DNA of 13,759 nucleotides from Iamia sp035575815 (GCF_035575815.1 NZ_DATLXO010000068.1:1-13759), one strand, 5' to 3'; counted from the first letter of the stretch, positions 1 through 8,095 are shown. Numbers and translations are program-made. The notes: generated by a model from the letters alone, not told the origin.

Positions 1-5
1 CCCCC

Positions 6-107
6 AGACCCCCAGCGGCTGCGCCGGGCTCCGGTCTCGCCCTCCGGCAAGCTGGATCGGCTTCGCCTCTCCTGGGGGAGACCCCCAGCGGCGGCGCCGG
101 GCTCCGG
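6..107. repeat. Tandem-like 29-bp direct repeat (two copies) plus perfect palindrome
   Basis: Bases 6-34 and 79-107 are 29-bp direct copies that differ at one position (T20 versus G93), offset by 73 bp. The second copy overlaps a perfect inverted repeat, CTGGGGG (72-78), loop AGA, CCCCCAG (82-88). The window begins with CCCCCAG, so another palindrome arm may lie just outside. Third-position GC in the open frames here is clearly lower than in the nuo genes, so the stretch looks non-coding. It may be a dispersed repeat family in this genome, or a hairpin between the upstream gene (probably nuoG, not visible) and nuoH. Confidence 0.7.
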
Positions 108-160
108 GTCGCGTCGTCTGATCGCCTCGAGTGCGGCCGACCTGGTGTGGGGGCTGTCTC

Positions 161-1201
161 GTGACTGAGTCCCTGGTGCTCTCGGTGGAGCTGGCGTACT
201 GGCAGCAGTCGATCCTGCGGAGCGCCGCGGTGCTGGCCGCGGTGCTGCTGCCGGCGGGCACGTTCGTCTACCTGTTCCTGTTCAAGATGATGAGCTTCAT
301 GCAGAGCCGCATCGGCCCCAACGAAGCCGGGCCCTACGGCTCCCTGCAGCTGCTCGCCGAGGTGGGCAAGTTCATCCAGAAGGAGGACATCGTCCCGGCC
401 AAGGCCGACCGCACGCTGTTCTTCATGGCGCCGTACATCGTGGTGGCCTCGGTGCTGCTGGTGTACGTGGCCATCCCGTTCGGCCCCGACGCCTTCTTCG
501 CCGACCTCGACGCCGGGATCTTCTACATCCTGGCCGTGTCGTCGGTGTCGATCATCGGTGTGCTCGTGGCCGGCTGGGCGTCGGCCAACAAGTACTCGCT
601 GATGGGCGGCCTGCGCGCCGCCGGCCAGCTCATCGCGTATGAGCTGCCGATGTTGCTCGCGGTCGTCGGGGTCGTCATCCAGGCCGGCAGCCTCAACCTC
701 TTCGACATCGTCCGCGCCCAGGCCGACGGCGAGATCTTCGGCCTCTCGGCGTTGGGCAACCCGTTCATCCTCACCCAGTTCGTCGGGTTCGCCATCTTCA
801 TGATCGCCACCCAGGCCGAGCTCACCCAACCGCCGTTCGACATGCCCGTCGCCGAGTCCGAGCTCGTCACCGGCTACATGACCGAGTACTCGGGCCTGCG
901 GTTCCTGTTGTTCTTCATCGGCGAGTTCGCGACCGCCGGCGCCTTCTCGATCATCGCCGCGACGCTCTTCCTCGGCGGCTACTACCTGCCCGGCCTCGAC
1001 ATGGACGCCAACTACATGAACGTCGTCGGGCCGCTCGTGCTGCTGGCCAAGATGGTCTTCGTCGGCTTCTTGATCTTCTGGGCCCGCTTCACCTACCCCC
1101 GATTCCGCGAGGATCAGCTCCAGACCTTTGCCTGGACCGTCCTCATCCCCATCGCCCTGGTGAACATCTTCGCCACCATGGTCCTGAAGGTGGTGTTCTG
1201 A
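161..1201 (+). CDS. nuoH: NADH-quinone oxidoreductase subunit H (complex I, membrane)
   Basis: NuoH (ND1/Nqo8 family) anchors the peripheral arm to the membrane arm and forms much of the quinone chamber and the E-channel. The protein is about 346 aa with roughly eight membrane segments. Family landmarks are QSRIGPN (48-54), GSLQLLAEVGKF, WASANKYSLMGGLRAAGQ, PPFDMPVAESELVTGYMTEY around residues 225-244, and a C-terminal PRFREDQ. I chose GTG 161 rather than the in-frame GTG 131 because a G-rich stretch (149-153) precedes 161, while 131 has no ribosome-binding site and adds a non-family leader. The stop TGA shares its last base with the nuoI ATG. Oddities: the usual ER(K/R) of the first loop is LFK (40-42), and the first glutamate of the usual PEAExEL motif is Val230. 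Identity is secure; the exact start less so. Confidence 0.95.
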   Translation: MTESLVLSVELAYWQQSILRSAAVLAAVLLPAGTFVYLFLFKMMSFMQSRIGPNEAGPYGSLQLLAEVGKFIQKEDIVPAKADRTLFFMAPYIVVASVLLVYVAIPFGPDAFFADLDAGIFYILAVSSVSIIGVLVAGWASANKYSLMGGLRAAGQLIAYELPMLLAVVGVVIQAGSLNLFDIVRAQADGEIFGLSALGNPFILTQFVGFAIFMIATQAELTQPPFDMPVAESELVTGYMTEYSGLRFLLFFIGEFATAGAFSIIAATLFLGGYYLPGLDMDANYMNVVGPLVLLAKMVFVGFLIFWARFTYPRFREDQLQTFAWTVLIPIALVNIFATMVLKVVF

Positions 1202-1746
1202 TGCCCAAGCCCCGCGTCCCCGGGATGTTCATCGGTCTCAAGGTCACGTTGACCGAGCTGTTGCGCACGCTGTTCCCCCACAAGGGCCTGAAGCGGCTGC
1301 TCCCGGGGCCCACCGCCGGCTCGGTCACCGTGCAGTACCCGCGCGAGAAGGAGGCCCCGGCTCCACGGGCTCGCGGCGTGATCGCGCTCCACGAGGGCAA
1401 CTGCACCGCCTGCATGCTCTGCTCCCGGAGCTGCCCCGACTGGTGCATCTACATCGAGGGACACAAGGAGAAGGCGCCGCCGCGCCGCCCGGGGGGCAAG
1501 CCCCGCCAGGTCAACGCCATCGACCGCTTCGACATCGACTACTCGCTCTGCATGTACTGCGGCATCTGCGTCGAGGTCTGCCCCTTCGAGGCGCTGTTCT
1601 GGACCCCGGAGTACGAGTACTCCGAGCCGCGCATCGCCGACCTCCTCCACGACAAGGCCCGCCTGGGCGAGTGGATGGAGACGGTGCCCGACTTCGAGGC
1701 CTACGAGGCCGGCTCGGAGCAGAAGGTCAAGAAGGTGCCGCGCTAG
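1201..1746 (+). CDS. nuoI: NADH-quinone oxidoreductase subunit I (2x[4Fe-4S])
   Basis: NuoI (TYKY/Nqo9 family) carries clusters N6a and N6b, which pass electrons from the hydrophilic arm toward N2 and quinone. The 181-aa protein has two ferredoxin-type motifs: Cys68-x2-Cys71-x2-Cys74-x3-Cys78-Pro, and Cys117-x2-Cys120-x2-Cys123-x3-Cys127-Pro. The N-terminus (about residues 8-35) is the amphipathic region that sits on the membrane surface in this family. An extra Cys82 follows the first motif. A basic, proline-rich linker (about 89-103) separates the two motifs. The ATG overlaps the nuoH stop by one base (TGATG), which implies translational coupling. The TAG stop directly abuts the nuoJ ATG. 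Confidence 0.96.
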   Translation: MPKPRVPGMFIGLKVTLTELLRTLFPHKGLKRLLPGPTAGSVTVQYPREKEAPAPRARGVIALHEGNCTACMLCSRSCPDWCIYIEGHKEKAPPRRPGGKPRQVNAIDRFDIDYSLCMYCGICVEVCPFEALFWTPEYEYSEPRIADLLHDKARLGEWMETVPDFEAYEAGSEQKVKKVPR

Positions 1747-2370
1747 ATGGCCCTCGCCTCCGCCGCCTCGATGGCGCTGCCCGGCACCGACGACCCGATC
1801 AACGTCTCCCAGACGGTCGGGTTCGGTGTCATCGCCGTGATCATGGTCGTCTCGGCCCTGCGGGTGGTCACCACCCGCAACGTCGTGCACGCCGCCATGT
1901 GGCTGGTGATGGTCCTGGCGGGGGCCGCGGCCCAGTACGTGCTGCTCGCCGCCGAGTTCGTGGCCGTCGCCCAGGTGATGGTCTACATCGGTGCCGTGGT
2001 GGTGCTGTTCCTCTTCGGCGTGATGCTCACCCGGGCCCGGCTCGGCACCGACGCCGACCTGACCCGCAAGAACTGGTACGGCGCGGCCTTCGTCGGCGTC
2101 GTCATGTTGGCCCTGCTGTCGTTCAGCCTGGTCGACACCTTCTCCGACGCCAAGGTCCCCGAGGACCGTCGCACCGGCCTGGCGCCGAGCGTGGCCCCCG
2201 GTGCCTCCGCCGAAGAGGTCGAGGCCGCCCTCGCCGATCCCAACGTCGGGTCCAACACCGCCGCGGTCAGCGACTCGCTCTTCTCCCAGTACCTGGTGCC
2301 GTTCGAGGTCGTGTCGGTGATGCTCACCGCCGCCCTCATCGGCGCCATCGTCATCGCCAGGAGGGACTGA
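1747..2370 (+). CDS. nuoJ: NADH-quinone oxidoreductase subunit J
   Basis: NuoJ (ND6/Nqo10 family) is a small membrane subunit in the E-channel region between NuoH and the antiporter-like subunits. The 207-aa protein has about five membrane segments. It contains the family signature around VVHAAMWLVMVLAG and the glycine-rich third segment VMVYIGAVVVLFLFGVML, which holds the conserved Tyr-Ile-Gly-Ala stretch where the family has a pi-bulge. A hydrophilic loop of about 40 residues (roughly 130-170) before the last helix is somewhat long. The ATG follows the nuoI stop with no gap. An internal Met9 is a possible alternative start. The nuoK ribosome-binding site lies within the last codons. Confidence 0.95.
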   Translation: MALASAASMALPGTDDPINVSQTVGFGVIAVIMVVSALRVVTTRNVVHAAMWLVMVLAGAAAQYVLLAAEFVAVAQVMVYIGAVVVLFLFGVMLTRARLGTDADLTRKNWYGAAFVGVVMLALLSFSLVDTFSDAKVPEDRRTGLAPSVAPGASAEEVEAALADPNVGSNTAAVSDSLFSQYLVPFEVVSVMLTAALIGAIVIARRD

Positions 2371-2372
2371 TC

Positions 2373-2672
2373 GTGCTGCTGAACCAGTTCCTCCTGCTCG
2401 CCGCCGCGCTGTTCTCGATCGGGGTCTACGGGGTCATCGCCCGGCGCAACGGCGTGGCCGTCCTCATGTCCATCGAGTTGATCCTCAACGCCGTCAACAT
2501 CAACCTGATCGCCTTCTCCGCCGTGCACGGCGACCTCAGCGGCCAGGTGTTCGCCCTCTTCGTCATCGCCATCGCGGCGGCCGAGGTGGGCGTGGGCCTG
2601 GCCATCGTGCTCGCCATCTACCGCAACCGTCACAGCGTCGATCTCGACGAGCTCGACCTGATGAAGGGCTGA
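2373..2672 (+). CDS. nuoK: NADH-quinone oxidoreductase subunit K
   Basis: NuoK (ND4L/Nqo11 family) is a three-helix subunit with two buried glutamates in the proton pathway. The 99-aa protein starts at GTG 2373, two bases after the nuoJ stop. That start is set by the strong Shine-Dalgarno AGGAGGG at 2359-2365, seven bases upstream. Both key acidic residues are visible: Glu35 in MSIELILNAVNINL and Glu71 in AIAAAEVGVGLAI, matching the two glutamates of E. coli NuoK in position and context. Length is normal for the family, and the C-terminal tail is polar (about 85-99). Confidence 0.96.
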   Translation: MLLNQFLLLAAALFSIGVYGVIARRNGVAVLMSIELILNAVNINLIAFSAVHGDLSGQVFALFVIAIAAAEVGVGLAIVLAIYRNRHSVDLDELDLMKG

Positions 2673-2687
2673 GCGGGGCGTCCCAGC

Positions 2688-4874
2688 ATGCTGACCCACG
2701 CCTTCCTCATCCCGCTGATCATGGCGGTCTCCTTCGTCGTGATCCTCGCCGTCGGAAAGCGGCTCCCCAAGGGTGGGGCCGAGATCGGCATCGCCGCGGT
2801 CGCGGTCTGCTTCGTGCTGGCCCTCGCCACCGGCGTCGGATGGATCCAGCGCACCGAGAGCCCGCCCCCGGTCGAGCACTCGGCCCAGGAGGCCTCCTCC
2901 GAGGGGTCGGCGGCCGCGCCCGGCGAGGTCCGGACCGCCGCGGCCGAGGGCTCCGAGGAGGGCGCCGGCGCGGGGGAGGTCCACGAGGAGATCCCCCCGG
3001 TCACCCGGTCGATCACCTGGCTCCAGAACGGCGGCCAGGAGATCACCGTCGGCACCATGGTCGACGGCCTCACCGCCATGATGCTGGTGGTCGTCACCCT
3101 GATCTCGCTGCTGGTGCACGTCTACAGCAGCGACTACGTCGCCGGGGACCGCCGCTTCACGCACTACTACGCGTTCCTCAGCCTCTTCACCGCGTCCATG
3201 CTGATGTTCGTGCTCACCGAGAACACGCTCCAGCTCATCGTCGGGTGGGAGCTGGTGGGCCTCTGTTCGTTCGCGCTCATCGGGCACTGGTGGGAGGAGA
3301 AGCCGAACTCCAACGCCGCGCTCAAGGCCTTCCTCGTCAACCGCGTCGGCGACGTGGGCCTCCTCGTCGGCATCATCACGCTGTACTTCGCGGCCGGCGG
3401 CACCTTCGACATCGCCACCATCAACGAGATGGCCAACACCGGCGAGATCAGCCAGGGGCTGCTGTTCGTGGCGTCGTGCTGCCTGCTCACCGCGGTGATG
3501 TCGAAGTCGGGCCAGTTCATCCTCCACACCTGGCTGCCCGACGCCATGGCCGGGCCCACTCCGGTCTCGGCGCTGATCCACGCCGCGACCATGGTCGTCG
3601 CCGGCGTCTACATGGTGGCCCGCCTCTACGCCGTGTTCTGGCACGGGCTCAACATCGGCGGCACCAACATCAACGTGCTCGCCGTGGTCGGCACCGTCAC
3701 CTTGTTCTTCGGTGCGCTGCTCGCCTTCGTGCAGACCGACATCAAGAAGGTGCTGGCCTACTCCACGGTGTCCCAGCTCGGCTTCATGGTGATGGCCCTC
3801 GGCGTCGGGGCCTGGACCGCGGCGGTGTTCCACCTCTTCACCCACGCCATGTTCAAGGCGTGCCTGTTCCTCGGCGCCGGCTCGATGAGCCACGCGTGTC
3901 ACCACAGCTTCGACATGGTGAAGGACTACGGCGGGCTCCGCAAGCACATGCCGTGGACCTTCCGCACGTTCCTGGTCGGCGCCCTGGCGCTCTCGGGCTT
4001 CCCGCTGCTCGCCGGGTTCTGGTCGAAGGACGAGATCCTCGCCGGCGCCGGTCAGCTGGGCGACGGCGGCTACCCGGTGATGTTGGTGGTCGGCATCCTC
4101 GGCGCCATGGGCACCGCGGCGTACATGACCCGTGCGGTCTGGTACTGCTTCTACGGCGAGCCCCGGGGCGCGGCGGCGGCCCACGCGCCGCACGAGTCGG
4201 GCCCGCGCATCGTCGGTCCGCTGATCCTGCTCGCCGGGCTGGCCGTCGTGGTCGGGTTCACCAACCTGCCCGACACCGGCGTGCTCTCGTGGGTCCCTGA
4301 AGGCGCGGCTCTGCGCTTCGAGCACTACGTCGAGCCCGTCACCCCGGCGTTCCCGTCGGAGGCCACCGTCGGTCCCGACTTCGGCCACCCCGAGTTCTCG
4401 ATCGTCATCGCCCTCGTCTCGACCGCGGCCGCCGCCCTGGCCGCCCTGGCCGCGTACCTCTGGTACTGGCGCGGCGCCGGGCCCCACGGCCTCACCCAAC
4501 GCAGCCGCGTGGCGCGGGCCGGGTACCGGCTGCTCGAGAACAAGTACTACCTCGACACGCTGTATGAGACCGTGATCGTGGGGGCGGTCAAGGGCCCCAT
4601 CGCCCGGGCCGCGAACTGGTTCGACCAGCACGTCCTCGACGGCGTCGTCAACGGCGCCGGCACCTCGTCGAAGCAGGTCGGGCGCTGGGTCTATGACCAC
4701 GTGGACCAGGGCGTGGTCGACAAGGTCGTCCGGGGCTCTGGCCTCGGCGCCGAGGGGTCGGGCCAGCTGCTCCGACGGGGTCAGACCGGCAAGGTCCAGA
4801 CCTACGGGGCCTACCTGTTCGGAGCGGCCACCGTCCTGGCCGCCGTCTTCGTCATCATCGCCAGCGCGAGCTGA
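2688..4874 (+). CDS. nuoL: NADH-quinone oxidoreductase subunit L (antiporter-like)
   Basis: NuoL (ND5/Nqo12) is the distal proton-pumping subunit, related to Mrp antiporters, and contributes the long lateral helix. Key residues are present: Glu188 in GWELVGLCSFALIG, Lys273 in MSKSGQFILHTWLPDAM, and Lys447 in GFWSKDEIL. At 728 aa it exceeds the usual 610-650. Part of the excess is a hydrophilic Ala/Glu/Gly-rich insertion at about residues 56-107, between the second predicted helix and the conserved TMVDGLTAMM segment. Part is a C-terminal extension (about 625-700) that ends in a final membrane helix after LLRRGQTGKVQTYGAYL. The gene begins 15 bp after nuoK with only a weak G-rich ribosome-binding site, and nuoM follows after 14 bp. 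Confidence 0.96.
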   Translation: MLTHAFLIPLIMAVSFVVILAVGKRLPKGGAEIGIAAVAVCFVLALATGVGWIQRTESPPPVEHSAQEASSEGSAAAPGEVRTAAAEGSEEGAGAGEVHEEIPPVTRSITWLQNGGQEITVGTMVDGLTAMMLVVVTLISLLVHVYSSDYVAGDRRFTHYYAFLSLFTASMLMFVLTENTLQLIVGWELVGLCSFALIGHWWEEKPNSNAALKAFLVNRVGDVGLLVGIITLYFAAGGTFDIATINEMANTGEISQGLLFVASCCLLTAVMSKSGQFILHTWLPDAMAGPTPVSALIHAATMVVAGVYMVARLYAVFWHGLNIGGTNINVLAVVGTVTLFFGALLAFVQTDIKKVLAYSTVSQLGFMVMALGVGAWTAAVFHLFTHAMFKACLFLGAGSMSHACHHSFDMVKDYGGLRKHMPWTFRTFLVGALALSGFPLLAGFWSKDEILAGAGQLGDGGYPVMLVVGILGAMGTAAYMTRAVWYCFYGEPRGAAAAHAPHESGPRIVGPLILLAGLAVVVGFTNLPDTGVLSWVPEGAALRFEHYVEPVTPAFPSEATVGPDFGHPEFSIVIALVSTAAAALAALAAYLWYWRGAGPHGLTQRSRVARAGYRLLENKYYLDTLYETVIVGAVKGPIARAANWFDQHVLDGVVNGAGTSSKQVGRWVYDHVDQGVVDKVVRGSGLGAEGSGQLLRRGQTGKVQTYGAYLFGAATVLAAVFVIIASAS

Positions 4875-4888
4875 GCAGAGGAGAGATC

Positions 4889-6433
4889 GTGGAAGACCTG
4901 CTCGACGGTTGGGGGCTCAGCCTCGCCGCCTTCCTGCCCCTGGTGGGTGCGGCGCTGCTCATGGTGATCCCCAAGGCCGAGGAGAACTTGCAGAAGACCG
5001 TGGCCCTGGCCACGAGCCTGGTGGTGTTCGCCATCGGGATCGGCGTCGCCGCCTTCTTCGACTACGACAACAGCGGGACGCTGCAGAACGTCGTCGACCA
5101 CCCGTGGATCGACGTCATCAACAGCCGCTACATCGTCGCCATCGACGGCATGTCGCTGCCGCTGCTGCTGCTGACCCTCTTCATCGTGCCGTTGGTGATC
5201 GTGTACTCGTGGGACCACTTCCCCGAGCCGCACAACCCCAAGGCGTTCCTGGCCCTCACCCTCCTGCTCGAGACGGGGATGGTCGGAACCTTCATCGCCC
5301 AGGACCTCATCCTCTTCTTCGTGTTCTTCGAGATCGTGCTGCTGCCGATGTACTTCATGATCGGCGTGTGGGGCGGCGAGCAGCGCCAGTACGCGTCGAT
5401 CAAGTTCTTCCTCTACACGTTGTTCGGCTCGGCCCTGATGATCGTGGCCTTCCTGTCGCTGTACTTCCTCGCCACCGACAGCGCCGGCAACGCGCTCAAC
5501 ACCTTCGACATGCGGGTGCTCACCGAGTGGGGCGGGGCCGATCTGTCCCGAGCCGCGGGGCTGCTCATCTTCGGCGGCATGTTCATGGGTTTCGGCATCA
5601 AGGTTCCGATGTTCCCGTTCCACACCTGGCTGCCCGACGCCCACACCCAGGCCCCCACCCAGGGATCGGTGATCCTGGCCGCCGTGCTCCTCAAGCTGGG
5701 CACCTACGGCTTCATCCGGGTCGCCATCCCGATCCTGCCCGAGCCGGCCGTCGAGTGGGCTCCGTGGATCGGCGGACTGGCCGTCATCGGCATCATCTAC
5801 GGCGCCCTCGGATGCCTGGCCCAGACCGACATGAAGCGCCTGATCGCCTTCTCGTCGGTGGCCCACATGGGCTACGTGATGCTCGGCATCTCGACGCTCA
5901 CCGACTTCGGCATCAACGCTGCCATCTTCGGGATGGTCGCCCACGGCCTCATCACCGGCATGCTCTTCTTCATCGCCGGCTCGGTGAAGGACCGTTACCA
6001 CACCCTCGAGATCAAGCGCCTCGGTGGGCTGCTGGTGCAGGCCCCGCGCATGGGCTGGCTCCTGGGCTTCAGCTGCATGGCGTCGCTGGGGCTGCCCGGC
6101 CTGGCCGGGTTCTGGGGCGAGTTCCCGGCGATCCTCTCCGCCTATGACCCCAACGTCCCCCAGGTCGGGCTGTTCCGGGTGTACATGGTCATCGCCGCCA
6201 TCGGCACGATCTTCGCCGCCGGCTACCTCCTGTGGCTGCTCCAGCGGGTCGCCTTCGGGGTGCCCAAGGCGGAGTTCGCCAAGAGCCGCATCAGTGACAT
6301 GCACCTGACCGACTACCTCGCCTGGGCCCCGATGGTCGTGCTGATCGTGGTGCTCGGCATCTACCCCAACCTGATCTTCAAGGTCACCGACGGCGCCGTG
6401 GTGCAGTCGCTGAGCGCCATCGCCGGGCCCTAG
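4889..6433 (+). CDS. nuoM: NADH-quinone oxidoreductase subunit M (antiporter-like)
   Basis: NuoM (ND4/Nqo13) is the middle antiporter-like proton-pumping subunit. The 514-aa protein has about 14 membrane segments. Expected functional residues are visible: Glu148 in VFFEIVLLPMYFMIGVWGG, Lys238 in FGIKVPMFPFHTWLPDAH, and the terminal-half Glu411 in GFWGEFPAIL, where NuoM carries Glu in place of the Lys found in NuoL and NuoN. The GTG start at 4889 is supported by AGGAG at 4879-4883, five bases upstream. It lies 14 bp after nuoL and 6 bp before nuoN. Length and motifs are normal. Confidence 0.96.
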   Translation: MEDLLDGWGLSLAAFLPLVGAALLMVIPKAEENLQKTVALATSLVVFAIGIGVAAFFDYDNSGTLQNVVDHPWIDVINSRYIVAIDGMSLPLLLLTLFIVPLVIVYSWDHFPEPHNPKAFLALTLLLETGMVGTFIAQDLILFFVFFEIVLLPMYFMIGVWGGEQRQYASIKFFLYTLFGSALMIVAFLSLYFLATDSAGNALNTFDMRVLTEWGGADLSRAAGLLIFGGMFMGFGIKVPMFPFHTWLPDAHTQAPTQGSVILAAVLLKLGTYGFIRVAIPILPEPAVEWAPWIGGLAVIGIIYGALGCLAQTDMKRLIAFSSVAHMGYVMLGISTLTDFGINAAIFGMVAHGLITGMLFFIAGSVKDRYHTLEIKRLGGLLVQAPRMGWLLGFSCMASLGLPGLAGFWGEFPAILSAYDPNVPQVGLFRVYMVIAAIGTIFAAGYLLWLLQRVAFGVPKAEFAKSRISDMHLTDYLAWAPMVVLIVVLGIYPNLIFKVTDGAVVQSLSAIAGP

Positions 6434-6439
6434 GACAAC

Positions 6440-7969
6440 GTGGTCGCCTCCCTGCTCGCCTCCGCCTCGGCCGTGCCCTTCACGGCCCCGTCGCTCGACT
6501 TCCACGCCCTCGCGCCCGAGATCGTGCTCACCGCCACCTTCGTGGTGGTCCTCGTCGTCGACCTCTTCACCGAGCAGCACAACAAGTGGCTGACCTCGTC
6601 GCTCACCGGCATCGGGTTCCTCGGCTCCGCCATCCCACTGCTGACCCTGGCCGTCGACGGCAGCGACCGGGCCATGTTCGGCGGCGCCTACGTGGTCGAC
6701 GACTTCGCCCTGGTGCTCAAGGGGGTGTTCCTGATTGCCGGCTACCTCACGGTGCTGCTCTCGACGAACTACATCGCCGAGGGCGACTACTGGGAGGGGG
6801 AGTACTTCACCCTCCTCGCGGCGTCGGTGCTCGGCATGGTCGTCATGGCCTCGGCCCGCGACCTCATCACCATGTTCGTGGCCCTCGAGCTGCTCTCGAT
6901 CCCCGCCTACCTCCTGGCGGGCTGGCGCAAGCGGTCGCTCACCGGCAACGAGGCCGGCCTGAAGTACTACCTGATGGGCGTCTTCGCCAGCGCAGTGATG
7001 CTCTACGGCATGTCGCTCGTCTACGGCGGCACCGGGACGACGGTGCTCGCCGGCATCGGCGACCGGATCGACGGCGCCTTCGGCGACACGCCGGTCGCGG
7101 CGGTCGGCATCGTGTTCATCCTCGTCGGCTTCGGCTTCAAGGTCTCGGCCGTGCCGTTCCACAACTGGGCTCCCGACACCTACGAGGGCGCGCCGACCCC
7201 GATCACGGCGTTCTTGTCGGTGGCGTCGAAGGCGGCCGGCTTCGTCGCCCTGATGGAGCTCATCTTCGTGGCCTTCTACGGGCGCGACGACATCTACGGG
7301 CCGCTCGTCTTCGTCCTCGCGGCGGCGACGATGACGGTCGGCAACCTGATCGCCCTGCGCCAGACCAACGTGGTCCGCCTCTTCGCCTACTCGTCGATCG
7401 CCCAGGCCGGGTTCATCCTGGCCCCGCTCGCCGTCGCCGGTGAGAGCGCCGAGGTCGGCGCCGATGCCATCCGGGCCGTCGTGATCTACCTGATCATCTA
7501 CACGGTGATGAACCTCGGCGCCTTCGCCGTGATCATCGCCGTGAGCCGCAAGACCGGCAGCGGCGAGATCACCTCGTGGGGTGGCCTCTTCGAGTACGCC
7601 CCCGGCCTCACCGTGGTGATGACGGTCTTCCTCTTCGCCCTGGCCGGCATCCCGCCCCTCGGCGGCTGGTTCGCCAAGTTCCAGGTGTTCCGCACCGTCG
7701 TGGCCGCCGACACAGGGGCCGGCTACGCCCTGGGCGTCATCGTGGCGGTGAACTCGGTCATCGCCCTCTACTACTACGCCAACGTGGCCAAGGAGATGTG
7801 GTTCACCCCGGTGCCCGACGGCGACCGGACCCCGATCCGCATCCCCGGGGCGATCTCCATCGCCCTCGGTGTCACCGTGGTCGGCACCCTCGTCTTCGGC
7901 TTCTTCCCCGGCACCGTCGGCCACTTCGGCGAGGTGGCCACCGACCTGCTCGCCGTCGCCCGCCCCTGA
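6440..7969 (+). CDS. nuoN: NADH-quinone oxidoreductase subunit N (antiporter-like)
   Basis: NuoN (ND2/Nqo14) is the proximal antiporter-like proton-pumping subunit, next to NuoK. The 509-aa protein has about 14 membrane segments. Key residues are Glu150 in VALELLSIPAYLLAGW, Lys234 in GFGFKVSAVPFHNWAPDTYE, and Lys413 in GGWFAKFQVF. The start is GTG 6440, six bases after the nuoM stop. Its ribosome-binding site is poor (AGGAC overlapping the nuoM stop), so translation probably depends on coupling. This is the last nuo gene. The following 134 bp carry palindromic repeats before the next gene. Confidence 0.96.
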   Translation: MVASLLASASAVPFTAPSLDFHALAPEIVLTATFVVVLVVDLFTEQHNKWLTSSLTGIGFLGSAIPLLTLAVDGSDRAMFGGAYVVDDFALVLKGVFLIAGYLTVLLSTNYIAEGDYWEGEYFTLLAASVLGMVVMASARDLITMFVALELLSIPAYLLAGWRKRSLTGNEAGLKYYLMGVFASAVMLYGMSLVYGGTGTTVLAGIGDRIDGAFGDTPVAAVGIVFILVGFGFKVSAVPFHNWAPDTYEGAPTPITAFLSVASKAAGFVALMELIFVAFYGRDDIYGPLVFVLAAATMTVGNLIALRQTNVVRLFAYSSIAQAGFILAPLAVAGESAEVGADAIRAVVIYLIIYTVMNLGAFAVIIAVSRKTGSGEITSWGGLFEYAPGLTVVMTVFLFALAGIPPLGGWFAKFQVFRTVVAADTGAGYALGVIVAVNSVIALYYYANVAKEMWFTPVPDGDRTPIRIPGAISIALGVTVVGTLVFGFFPGTVGHFGEVATDLLAVARP

Positions 7970-7982
7970 CCGTCCCGCCGCT

Positions 7983-8033
7983 CGAACTTTGTACGTGTGA
8001 ACGCGGCAGAGACGGCTGAGCGTCCAGAGTTGG
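7983..8033. repeat. 51-bp palindromic repeat, copy A
   Basis: This 51-bp unit lies just after the nuoN stop. A left arm (7983-7995) and right arm (8021-8033) are inverted with three mismatches around a 25-base centre. It is about 80% identical over its whole length to copy B at 8045-8095 (ten differences by eye). The same arm-centre-arm architecture in both suggests a REP-like or small non-autonomous palindromic element. It could also act as a 3'-end structure for the nuo transcript. Confidence 0.7.
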
Positions 8034-8044
8034 GCACGCCCTCG

Positions 8045-8095
8045 CCAACTTTGGACGGGTGAACGCGCCACAGAGGGTCGAGCGTCCAATGTTGG
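8045..8095. repeat. 51-bp palindromic repeat, copy B
   Basis: The left arm CCAACTTTGGACG (8045-8057) and right arm CGTCCAATGTTGG (8083-8095) are inverted with one mismatch, around a 25-base centre. It is a diverged direct copy of 7983-8033, separated from it by 11 bp. The right arm contributes the first two bases (GG) of the GGAGG ribosome-binding site of the downstream methyltransferase gene (8094-8098). A hairpin here could therefore influence its translation. Confidence 0.75.

Noticed and set aside
6..107. CRISPR-like repeat array
   Set aside because: Only two copies are visible with one intervening stretch, and no cas genes are nearby, so it does not meet array criteria.
131..160. Earlier GTG start for nuoH
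   Set aside because: It has no ribosome-binding site, and the added leader has no counterpart in NuoH proteins.
1..168. Possible 3' end of nuoG in one of two open frames ending at 164 or 168
   Set aside because: Neither translation resembles a NuoG C-terminus that I know. Third-position GC is lower than in real genes here, and the stretch is built of repeats. Upstream sequence would settle it.
1983..4700. A 905-codon open frame on the minus strand opposite nuoJ-nuoL
   Set aside because: It is an antisense shadow created by high GC3. Its translation is a His/Asp/Arg/Gly-rich low-complexity string, and the plus strand encodes unmistakable Nuo proteins.
4811..8089. A 1092-codon open frame on the minus strand opposite nuoM-nuoN
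   Set aside because: Same cause: repetitive composition (Glu/Asp/His/Gly), no domain, and complete overlap with conserved nuo genes.
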